Positions 21,520 to 27,119 of a DNA stretch of 63,512 nucleotides are shown here, piece after piece. This DNA is from a virus. The notes below the pieces were generated by a model, which had not been told where the DNA came from, ran no database searches, and was given only the letters and a program-made list of their open reading frames with translations. The position numbers and the translations under genes are program-made. The stretch lies in the IMG/VR virus record IMGVR_UViG_3300006802_000101, positions 1 through 63,512 of that record. One strand, given 5' to 3'. Numbering within the stretch: position 1 is the stretch's first letter; each line of letters opens with the position of its first letter.

Positions 21520-21659
21520 ACAAAAATAACCGGCAAAAGGTTTGGAAGGGTACGGGAACGAGGGTACACGGGTACACAATTTGACTTTCTGTTGTGCGTA
21601 GTGGGATGTGCGGGGGTGTATAATACCCTAGCTACCCAAAACTAACCCCTTCATGCTAC

Positions 21660-21690
21660 AGCATTGCTCAAGCATTGCATCAGCATTGCT
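21660..21690. repeat. Three AGCATTGCw words in 11-bp phase
   Basis: AGCATTGCT, AGCATTGCA and AGCATTGCT lie at 21660, 21671 and 21682, exactly one helical turn apart. The same phased motif (as AGCAATGCT) is found at 13458-13477. It may be a protein-binding array. Confidence 0.65.
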
Positions 21691-21797
21691 ATACGTCTAA
21701 TATACTCTACTATACTTTTATATTTGATGTGCGTGCTTAAAAACAAATGATGTGCGGAACGTACCCACCCGTTTGGTATACGAACCCTCCAGGCAAA

Positions 21798-21826
21798 AGA
21801 AAAGCCCTTAGAACGCATCCTAGGGC
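21798..21826 (-). terminator. Terminator of the basic-protein cluster
   Basis: On the minus strand a GCCCTAG...CTAAGGGC hairpin is followed by TTTTCTTTT. It lies 27 bases after the last gene of the cluster and ends leftward transcription before it enters the noncoding region. Confidence 0.7.
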
Positions 21827-21852
21827 CTTATAACAGGGTTTCTTTGTAAGCT

Positions 21853-22095
21853 TTACTTCTTTGTTCGTACTTTTGCTTTCTTTGTGTTTGCTACGAATTG
21901 TTTCTTTCCTCCAGAAGCTTTCTTCTTTCTTGCAGTCTTAGCTCTCTCTGCTTTTGATAGACTTCTTGCTTTTGCTAGTGGTAAACACCTGTCTGGGTTT
22001 TTTTTGTTCTTGCTTGTTCCGCACTCTCCTTTGATAGAACCAACAGTTCCTATACGAACCCATCTTTGTTTTCTCCATTTAGCTAACTCTCCCAT
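21853..22095 (-). CDS. Lys-rich small virion-type protein (WVRIGTVGSIKGECG family)
   Basis: An 80-aa strongly basic protein. It has WVRIGTVGSIKGECG, then RCLPLAKARSLSKAERAKTARKKK, a pattern I recall in small marine-phage virion proteins (possibly DUF6321; not checked). The tail is Lys-rich (KKAKVRTKK). It may coat or condense DNA or decorate the capsid; this is inferred. Its ATG overlaps the upstream stop. Confidence 0.75.
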   Translation of the reverse strand: MGELAKWRKQRWVRIGTVGSIKGECGTSKNKKNPDRCLPLAKARSLSKAERAKTARKKKASGGKKQFVANTKKAKVRTKK

Positions 22096-22229
22096 TACTT
22101 TTTCTTTTTCTTTTTTACTTTTTTAGATTTCAATGCAATAAAATCTGCCTGAGTAATCTTATCATAAGGGGGAGCCGCAGCTGCGATTCTCTTTTGGTTT
22201 CCTTTTAGGTTGTGTCGTTTTTTGTGCAT
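22095..22229 (-). CDS. 44-aa Lys-rich micro-protein (AAAAPPYDKITxADFxAL family)
   Basis: A 44-codon gene. The product has RIAAAAPPYDKITQADFIAL and ends in a run of lysines, matching a short phage protein family that I recall from other phages. Stop and next start overlap (TAATG). Probably a virion-associated basic peptide; function unknown. Confidence 0.7.
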   Translation of the reverse strand: MHKKRHNLKGNQKRIAAAAPPYDKITQADFIALKSKKVKKKKKK

Positions 22230-22231
22230 GA

Positions 22232-22384
22232 TTATTTTCTTTTTGCTTTCTTAGCGTAGTTAGGGTCTTTACAATACTTTGATGCAGCCATGTTTGCGTA
22301 TGCACTTGGATACTTATCAAATGTTCTCTTAGCCCAAGCTATACCAGCTGGACATATCTTGTTTGATTTCTTTTTCTTTGCCAT
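22232..22384 (-). CDS. 50-aa basic small protein (KICPxGxxWAKRxFxxYPSAYAN family)
   Basis: A 50-codon gene. After a Lys-rich start it has KICPAGIAWAKRTF and YPSAYANMAASKYC, a motif pair that recurs in small proteins of marine phages. The two Cys may be structural. Probably virion-associated; inferred from neighbours and composition. Confidence 0.75.
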   Translation of the reverse strand: MAKKKKSNKICPAGIAWAKRTFDKYPSAYANMAASKYCKDPNYAKKAKRK

Positions 22385-22385
22385 A

Positions 22386-22484
22386 TTACTGAGTATGTAA
22401 TCCGTATATCAAAAACAACAATAACACTATGAAATATATTACAGCTGGATGAATGTATTTAGATTCTTTATTTTTATTTAGCAT
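22386..22484 (-). CDS. 32-aa membrane micro-protein
   Basis: A 32-codon gene whose ATG overlaps the upstream stop (TAATG). The start MLNKNKESKYIHP is polar and is followed by one hydrophobic helix (AVIYFIVLLLFLIYGL). It is the one non-basic, membrane member of this cluster. Function unknown. Confidence 0.6.
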   Translation of the reverse strand: MLNKNKESKYIHPAVIYFIVLLLFLIYGLHTQ

Positions 22485-22756
22485 TAGTATTTACCTCTTC
22501 GGGATTTAGGAGAAGACTTTTTTGAACCACCCTTTCCAGCCCATAGATTTTTGCAAGCCCAATATCTTGCGGATAGTTTGTTCTTAGCAGAACCACATCT
22601 ATGTCTAGCCTTGAATGATTTACGTGCGGCAGCAGAGTAGTTGTGACCATAGCCTGTAGCTCCAAAGTGGATAATCTTTTCTTTACCTCCAGAACAAGCT
22701 TTTACCACTTTCTTCTTTTTGGGGTTTGGAGACTTTCTAGGCCTATTACAAGCCAT
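22484..22756 (-). CDS. Basic Cys-containing small protein (IHFGATGYGHN...ARYWACK family)
   Basis: About 90 aa from the ATG at 22756. That start is preferred to 22783, which would overlap the upstream gene. It shows VVKACSGGKEKIIHFGATGYGHN, ARKSFKARHRCGS and LSARYWACKNLW, a family seen in phages and also in giant viruses (DUF5754-like, by recollection). The tail is Lys/Ser-rich. Three or four Cys/His could bind zinc. Role unknown. Confidence 0.75.
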   Translation of the reverse strand: MACNRPRKSPNPKKKKVVKACSGGKEKIIHFGATGYGHNYSAAARKSFKARHRCGSAKNKLSARYWACKNLWAGKGGSKKSSPKSRRGKY

Positions 22757-22772
22757 TTTACTTTTGTCCAAT

Positions 22773-22910
22773 CTACTTGCCACAGCCGCAATCTTCTTTT
22801 ACAGGTCTAGGTTTTCTAAGCTTACTTAAACGTTTATTGTCCTGAGCTTGCTTCTTAGCAGCCCAGGATGATTGATTAGACCCTCTTGTTAATAATTGTT
22901 TGAATCTCAT
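22773..22910 (-). CDS. 45-aa basic micro-protein
   Basis: A 45-codon gene starting MRFKQLLTRGSNQSSW, rich in Lys and Arg, and ending KEDCGCGK, a possible metal-binding Cys pair. No family recognised. It fills the gap between two cluster genes with proper start and stop. Confidence 0.65.
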   Translation of the reverse strand: MRFKQLLTRGSNQSSWAAKKQAQDNKRLSKLRKPRPVKEDCGCGK

Positions 22911-22911
22911 A

Positions 22912-22980
22912 TTACTTCTTTTTCTTCTTCATTGCTTTTCTGCCACCTTTCTTTGTAGCTTTTGTCTTTTTTCCGTACAT
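22912..22980 (-). CDS. 22-aa Lys-rich micro-peptide
   Basis: A 22-codon frame beginning MYGKKTKATKKGGRK and ending in five lysines; about half of its residues are Lys. It lies exactly between two genes with 1-base gaps. Its size makes it uncertain, but composition and position fit the cluster. Confidence 0.5.
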   Translation of the reverse strand: MYGKKTKATKKGGRKAMKKKKK

Positions 22981-22981
22981 G

Positions 22982-23230
22982 TTATCGTTTTTTACGTTTA
23001 GAACCTTTTTTCCTGGATTTCTCTATTCGACCTCTATTCTTAGAAGCTTTCTCAAATCCAACTATACGACCACGTCTATGAGAAGCATCCAATCCATCAC
23101 CATTACCGTAAGTTCCTTTAGCCCTGTTATACTTGTTCAATGCGGCTCTTTTCTTTTTGGCTCTGGTGGAAGACTGAAACTTTTTGTATTCTTTCTTATA
23201 ATCTCTTTTCTTCTTTTTAGTGTGTGCCAT
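22982..23230 (-). CDS. 82-aa Lys/Arg-rich DNA-associated protein
   Basis: Starts at the ATG at 23230 (MAHTKKKKRDYKKEYKKFQ); a longer in-frame start at 23374 would cross the promoter and is rejected. The pattern AKKKRAALNKYNRAKGTYGNGDGLDASH resembles a phage family with a degenerate HNH-like GDG-D-H motif. About 40% of residues are Lys or Arg. It could bind packaged DNA or be a remnant HNH protein. It is the first gene after a strong promoter. Confidence 0.75.
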   Translation of the reverse strand: MAHTKKKKRDYKKEYKKFQSSTRAKKKRAALNKYNRAKGTYGNGDGLDASHRRGRIVGFEKASKNRGRIEKSRKKGSKRKKR

Positions 23231-23235
23231 ACTAA

Positions 23236-23267
23236 CAAATATACAAAAAATATAGTTATTAACAAAA
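23236..23267 (-). promoter_or_regulatory. Strong promoter for the basic-protein cluster
   Basis: The minus strand reads TTTTG, 19 bases, TATATTTG, a perfect match to the Bacteroidota consensus. It ends 6 bases before the ATG at 23230, so the leader is extremely short or absent. Confidence 0.8.
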
Positions 23268-23290
23268 TAGTAATTTAATAAATATTTACT

Positions 23291-23298
23291 TATATTTG
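23291..23298 (+). promoter_or_regulatory. Divergent promoter -7 box for the plus-strand small genes
   Basis: TATATTTG lies only 5 bases before the ATG at 23304. The -33 region is poor (TAGT). The expected transcription start falls at or near the ATG, so the mRNA may be leaderless. Confidence 0.6.
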
Positions 23299-23303
23299 CT
23301 AAC

Positions 23304-23621
23304 ATGGATGATGAATTAGAAGATAAATTAAATGCAGCTTTACACGAACTAAGTGTATTGAAAAAGAAATACAAACAATTTCATTTTTGTTTATCAGTTT
23401 GTATGGTTGATGATGAAGACGAAAATTTTGACAACGTTGTTGGAGAAGTAGCGATAAGCAACATGAACTATCAAACGTTTGAAACAATCGTAACTCAAAT
23501 AGCTGAGGCGTTTCAAAATAACAAGTCCGGGTTTTTAAAACCAGATATTAATAATTTAACATATGAGGAGTTAATCACCATATGGGGTAATCACTACAAT
23601 GATGGAGAGCAGTTTAATTAG
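23304..23621 (+). CDS. Hypothetical protein
   Basis: A 105-aa acidic protein: an N-terminal coiled-coil-like helix (DELEDKLNAALHELSVLKKKY), then a mixed fold. No family recognised. First gene of the rightward cluster; its end overlaps the next start by 23 bases. Confidence 0.7.
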   Translation: MDDELEDKLNAALHELSVLKKKYKQFHFCLSVCMVDDEDENFDNVVGEVAISNMNYQTFETIVTQIAEAFQNNKSGFLKPDINNLTYEELITIWGNHYNDGEQFN

Positions 23622-23862
23622 AAAGATAATAGTCTCTGCTGGAGACAGAGATATAAGTTATGTCGTAGGTAAAGATATGGCTGGAGGAAGTATAACGGTT
23701 GCAGATATAGTATTTGACCAAGAATATGCTAGAGAGTTTAACGAGCCTAGATACAATATATACGTAATAGATAATAATCAAAACGTAACAAGAATGTGGA
23801 AATCTGTTCCGGCTAGCAAGTGCGTGCCAGAATATGATTTAAAAATACAAACCGAAATATAA
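23599..23862 (+). CDS. Hypothetical protein
   Basis: An 87-aa beta-rich protein (IRKIIVSAGDRDISYVVGKDM, YNIYVIDNNQNV, then MWKSVPASKCVPEYDL). The first two codons are both ATG after one another, so the start may be at 23602. No domain recognised. Confidence 0.7.
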   Translation: MMESSLIRKIIVSAGDRDISYVVGKDMAGGSITVADIVFDQEYAREFNEPRYNIYVIDNNQNVTRMWKSVPASKCVPEYDLKIQTEI

Positions 23863-23863
23863 T

Positions 23864-24055
23864 ATGGCAAAGTTTTATTGTAACAAATGTAAAACGGAAA
23901 AAGAAGTTTTGAGCTACACAATGAAGCTTACTCCAGAAGGAATGATTTCTCCAGAAGCAGTTTGTTGTTCTACATATATGGAAAGAACATACAAAGGAGA
24001 AGGCTTTGGAACTATCAAGAAGGGTGCTAACGGAACAGTAAAAGGAAGAAAATGA
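23864..24055 (+). CDS. Small zinc-ribbon protein
   Basis: A 63-aa protein with an N-terminal CNKCK knuckle and a second Cys pair (AVCCSTYM) about 25 residues later, which could bind one zinc. The tail is Gly/Lys-rich (GFGTIKKGANGTVKGRK). It may be a small nucleic-acid-binding or structural protein. It overlaps the GroES-like gene by 4 bases. Confidence 0.75.
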   Translation: MAKFYCNKCKTEKEVLSYTMKLTPEGMISPEAVCCSTYMERTYKGEGFGTIKKGANGTVKGRK

Positions 24056-24657
24056 GACGAAAAGGCCCTTTAGGACAGTACATGATTGTTGAGCTTGAGA
24101 AAGAAACAGAAGACCAGGTTGTTCTTGGTAACGGAACTGAGTTATGGATGGACACAGAGCTTGAAAGAGCTTGGCATGCTAGACAGTATGGTGTTGTAAT
24201 CCATCCTACACTAAACCCTAAACACGGATACCAGAAGTGTGACGTAGAACTAAACGAGGGTGAGAAAGTATATTTTCATCACTTCGTGATGGATGACAGA
24301 TTCCAACAGAAGATAGCTGACGTGGAAAACGACAAAACATACAAGGCTCATGTAGACCAGGTATATTGTGTTATTAGAAATGGTGAGCCGGTAATGTTAC
24401 AAGACTTTATATTTGTGGAGCCTGTATTTGAGCCAGAAGAAAATTACATGACAAAGTCTGGTATAATGCTAAAAGCAGAACCAGAAAAATTAGAAAGAGA
24501 AGGTATTGTAAAACATATCAATAAATTCTCAAATGATTGTGGCGTTGAAGTAGGAGACCATATATACTTTGACACAGGATGTAACTACGAAATGGAAGTA
24601 GAAGGAAAAACCTACTACAGAATGCGTAACGAAAATGTATTATTTAAGTATGAGTGA
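24052..24657 (+). CDS. Double-domain GroES-like co-chaperonin
   Basis: A 201-aa protein, twice the usual GroES length. The second half (about residues 112-201) fits GroES well: LQDFIFVEPVFE, a flexible mobile-loop stretch ending SGIMLK, GIVKHIN, VGDHIYFDTGC, and EGKTYYRMRNENVLF as the final strand. The first half repeats the plan more loosely (GQYMIVELEKE, RQYGVVIHP, GEKVYFHHFV). It would cap host GroEL to fold a phage capsid protein, as T4 gp31 does; this role is inferred. It lies between the zinc-ribbon gene and small helical genes, away from the capsid gene. Confidence 0.8.
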   Translation: MRRKGPLGQYMIVELEKETEDQVVLGNGTELWMDTELERAWHARQYGVVIHPTLNPKHGYQKCDVELNEGEKVYFHHFVMDDRFQQKIADVENDKTYKAHVDQVYCVIRNGEPVMLQDFIFVEPVFEPEENYMTKSGIMLKAEPEKLEREGIVKHINKFSNDCGVEVGDHIYFDTGCNYEMEVEGKTYYRMRNENVLFKYE

Positions 24658-24949
24658 TATTAAGAGTTACACAGAGGAAGTACTAGCAGAGCTAGTAGAG
24701 GCCGCAAAAGAAGGTATAGCAACATTGATAGCAGATGTCAAAAGACCTATTGCAGATGATGTTGCAGATGAAAGAAGAAAGTCAGCTCTTGAATCTAAGA
24801 AGAAAGCATTCATGGACGCTCAAGAGATGATAACCGCCTTGGTAAAACTAGATAAACAAATAAACTCAGACGAGGATGTAAATGACGAGGTTTCTAATGA
24901 AGGAAACTTTAGAGGTGGGTTCTCGGAAAAGTTTGCAAAAAAGAAATAA
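24650..24949 (+). CDS. Helical hypothetical protein
   Basis: About 99 aa from the ATG at 24650, which overlaps the GroES-like stop by 8 bases; an upstream ATG at 24635 is less likely. Mostly helical and charged (SYTEEVLAELVEAAKEG), with a Lys-rich end (FAKKK). No family recognised. Confidence 0.7.
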   Translation: MSDIKSYTEEVLAELVEAAKEGIATLIADVKRPIADDVADERRKSALESKKKAFMDAQEMITALVKLDKQINSDEDVNDEVSNEGNFRGGFSEKFAKKK

Positions 24950-24951
24950 CT

Positions 24952-25197
24952 ATGAATGAGATAAAAGCAATAGAAAGAGAACAGCAGATAATAGACGCAT
25001 GCATGTTTAATACCTATGCATTTGTAACAGGGTTATTAAGCTTTGAAGATATTCTAGATGAAGAAGAACCTTGGCTTTTGTATGTTCCTTCAAACAATGA
25101 CGAATACCAAAGAACAGAAGCTATAAACAATCTGATAGCTTATTACACAGAGAGAGAAGAATACGAGAAGTGTCAAGACTTAGTTGATATAAAATAA
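24952..25197 (+). CDS. Acidic hypothetical protein
   Basis: An 81-aa acidic, helical protein (DILDEEEPWLLYVP, YYTEREEYEKC). No family recognised. Last gene of this block; a strong terminator follows directly. Confidence 0.7.
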   Translation: MNEIKAIEREQQIIDACMFNTYAFVTGLLSFEDILDEEEPWLLYVPSNNDEYQRTEAINNLIAYYTEREEYEKCQDLVDIK

Positions 25198-25200
25198 AAA

Positions 25201-25218
25201 AAGGGGCTTACGCCCCTT
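25201..25218. terminator. Bidirectional terminator between convergent genes
   Basis: A perfect AAGGGGC-TTAC-GCCCCTT hairpin, preceded by an A-tract and followed by TCTTTAATTT, works in both directions. It separates the rightward small genes from the leftward virion genes. Confidence 0.9.
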
Positions 25219-25239
25219 CTTTAATTTATATATTCAATA

Positions 25240-25620
25240 CTATGAATAGAACACTCCATACTCAACGATAGTATTATCGTCAGTATTTGCTGTGTAAACC
25301 GTAATATCTCTAGCCCCCTTCCAAGGAAACCATGCCCACTCTCCACCTTTAAGCTGGACAGAGCTGTCGCTGAATGGGTCTAAACTTATGTGAACATAAT
25401 CTGTTGCTGTTGTGTCAACATTCTTTATGTACACGTATGTTGGATAACTATAGGAAGTAGCAGCTAAAAGTACTTGAGCTTCACTAGAAGTGTTTGCAGT
25501 AACTTTAGTCCTGATAACCCCACCATTATTAATAGTAAGGCTGTTTTCTACAGAAAAATCTATAGAGTCACTTGATATATCAGTACTTGTTAGACTTATT
25601 TTAGCTTTTAATGTTCCCAT
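25240..25620 (-). CDS. Putative virion decoration protein, paralogue A
   Basis: A 126-aa beta-rich, Ser/Thr-rich protein of the type that decorates capsids or fibres. Its C-terminal half (YVYIKNVDTT, then SVQLKGGEWAWFPWKG, ending VEYGVFYS) matches the neighbouring 121-aa gene product (YVYVRNTDST, DLSPGEFAFLPLKG, LEYAYWSKS). The two are tandem paralogues. No Cys. The exact role is inferred. Confidence 0.75.
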   Translation of the reverse strand: MGTLKAKISLTSTDISSDSIDFSVENSLTINNGGVIRTKVTANTSSEAQVLLAATSYSYPTYVYIKNVDTTATDYVHISLDPFSDSSVQLKGGEWAWFPWKGARDITVYTANTDDNTIVEYGVFYS

Positions 25621-25625
25621 AATTA

Positions 25626-25991
25626 TTAAGATTTACTCCAGTAAGCGTATTCTAAAACACATGCTGCTGTATCAGCGGTAGCTTCTAAACCTACACCACC
25701 TTTAAGAGGTAGGAATGCAAACTCACCAGGACTTAAGTCCATTACAGCAGTTCCGTCATCAGCTTTTAGAACGATAATATTAGTTGAATCAGTATTTCTA
25801 ACATATACGTAAGAAATCCCAGTATTACCAGCAGTTGTTAGGATATTCTCCTGACCAGTGGTTGCAACTGAAACTCTTGATACACCTATACTAGGAGCAC
25901 CTACTGTTAAAGAATCTGATAACGATAAACTAAGAACATCAGCTGAAGCATCTGAACTTGATAATGTTAATCCGACTGTTAATGTTGCCAT
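25626..25991 (-). CDS. Putative virion decoration protein, paralogue B
   Basis: A 121-aa protein, 5 bases from its paralogue. The N-terminus has alternating Ser/Leu beta strands (LTLSSSDASADVLSLSLSD), and the C-terminal half has the shared YVYVRN...PLKGG...EYAY pattern. Probably a small structural protein present in many copies. Confidence 0.75.
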   Translation of the reverse strand: MATLTVGLTLSSSDASADVLSLSLSDSLTVGAPSIGVSRVSVATTGQENILTTAGNTGISYVYVRNTDSTNIIVLKADDGTAVMDLSPGEFAFLPLKGGVGLEATADTAACVLEYAYWSKS

Positions 25992-26016
25992 TTTATTTTA
26001 TTTTAAAGATTATTAA

Positions 26017-27006
26017 TTACGATACTACGTGGTCTTCCATACTAGTTGAAATAACTTCGTCTAAAGTATTTCCTAATACTAGTTCATCAAAACCATTTTT
26101 ACCCATACCTTTCATTTTGATGTAAACTTTTGAACTCGCTTCATATGCGTTTACAACGCTGTCGTTTCTTAAGAAGCCAGAAGCAGTTTGGTCAGGAAAG
26201 TTTACAACGTTTCCATTTACAGTAAGAGTTTCAAAATCAAGAGGTGCATTAGAACCTAAAGCTCCAATATGATTTATAAACTTAACTTTGTTTGAAGCTG
26301 AATCTAAAGATGTTTCAACTTCTAATATATTAATAAATGGAGAATCAAATCCAGCATTATTAGTTTTAGAAGTATCATAAAAGACAGTCCAGTCATCAGC
26401 AGAACCGCTTTCGTAAGAAAGAATAACTCTATCAGTATTGATTACTAAATTTAAATCAGTACCAGAGTAATCTACTCCATTTTTAGTGTTAATATCAACA
26501 GGAAGTAATTGAGAAGACAAAGCAGAAATGGTGTTTCCAGCGTGGTCTTGTCTAATAACGCCTCTTTTTAATAATAACTCAATTGGTCTAGTGTTAGTGC
26601 AAGTGTCAGCGTAGATAACTTCCGCTTCAATCTTGAAAACATCAGCAGCAACAGTGTCGTTACCAGCAATAGCTTGAGCTGTACCATCTCCCTGAGCATC
26701 AGCAACACTAATTGTGTTTGCGTCATGAACAGCTTGAACATAATAAACTCTGTCTGCAAGAATGTTAGTTGGCTCAATCTCAACTGTGAAATAGATAGCG
26801 TCATCTACTGATAGTCCATGTCCAGTAACTGTGATTTTATCACCAGTTGCAGTTTGAGAAGCAGTAGAGCCAATTTTTGTTTCTATGTCTCTAGCATAGA
26901 TAATTTTATCAGTACTAAGACCGATAGTTTTGTAGCCAGCACTTTCAGACTTAGAGTAATCTACCCCATCGTACTTAATTGCTGGTACTTTTATAAAATT
27001 TGCCAT
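26017..27006 (-). CDS. Putative virion structural protein with a GHGLSVDD beta module
   Basis: A 329-aa beta-rich protein. Residues about 50-110 form a module common in phage tail and fibre proteins (TGDKITVTGHGLSVDDAIYF, then RVYYVQAVHDANTISV). The 238-aa gene at 59600 has a related module (ADNEFTLDSADIAKLSVGDK, IYFIQAIDTTNNQIKI). A perfect TATATTTG promoter lies upstream. Why this gene sits on the minus strand, away from the main block, is unknown. Confidence 0.75.
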   Translation of the reverse strand: MANFIKVPAIKYDGVDYSKSESAGYKTIGLSTDKIIYARDIETKIGSTASQTATGDKITVTGHGLSVDDAIYFTVEIEPTNILADRVYYVQAVHDANTISVADAQGDGTAQAIAGNDTVAADVFKIEAEVIYADTCTNTRPIELLLKRGVIRQDHAGNTISALSSQLLPVDINTKNGVDYSGTDLNLVINTDRVILSYESGSADDWTVFYDTSKTNNAGFDSPFINILEVETSLDSASNKVKFINHIGALGSNAPLDFETLTVNGNVVNFPDQTASGFLRNDSVVNAYEASSKVYIKMKGMGKNGFDELVLGNTLDEVISTSMEDHVVS

Positions 27007-27045
27007 TTTAAAAAATTTTTGTTAATAAATAAATAAGTATGTTTA

Positions 27046-27076
27046 CAAATATAAGAAAATAATAGGTTATATCCAA
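27046..27076 (-). promoter_or_regulatory. Promoter for the leftward virion genes
   Basis: The minus strand reads TTG, 20 bases, TATATTTG, ending 39 bases before the ATG at 27006. Confidence 0.75.
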
Positions 27077-27085
27077 TCTTTTTAT

Positions 27086-27093
27086 TATTTTTG
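27086..27093 (+). promoter_or_regulatory. Promoter -7 box for the terminase/portal operon
   Basis: TATTTTTG matches TAnnTTTG and lies 26 bases before the terminase ATG. The -33 region is weak and overlaps the upstream part of the leftward promoter, so the two are divergent and may compete. Confidence 0.55.
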
Positions 27094-27119
27094 TAGAGAC
27101 ACATATATTTTATTTTGTA

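Larger units (their letters stand above)
20905..21852. other. Noncoding control region, candidate replication origin
   Basis: About 950 bp without a convincing gene on either strand. It holds four 25-bp iterons, four copies of a 19-20-bp dyad, a phased AGCATTGC repeat, several GGGTAC words near 21543-21573, long A/T tracts (21220-21280), the leftward early promoter at its left edge and a terminator at its right edge. It lies between the early leftward genes and the leftward basic-protein cluster. The mix of iterons and A/T-rich DNA is typical of an origin with a control region; the role is inferred. Confidence 0.7.

Noticed and set aside
20905-21852. CRISPR array in the repeat-rich noncoding region
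   Set aside because: The iterons are too few, unevenly spaced, imperfect, and no cas genes exist nearby.
22982-23374. A 130-aa start for the first basic-protein gene at 23374
   Set aside because: The extra 48 residues cross a perfect promoter and overlap the divergent gene; composition changes sharply at the ATG at 23230.
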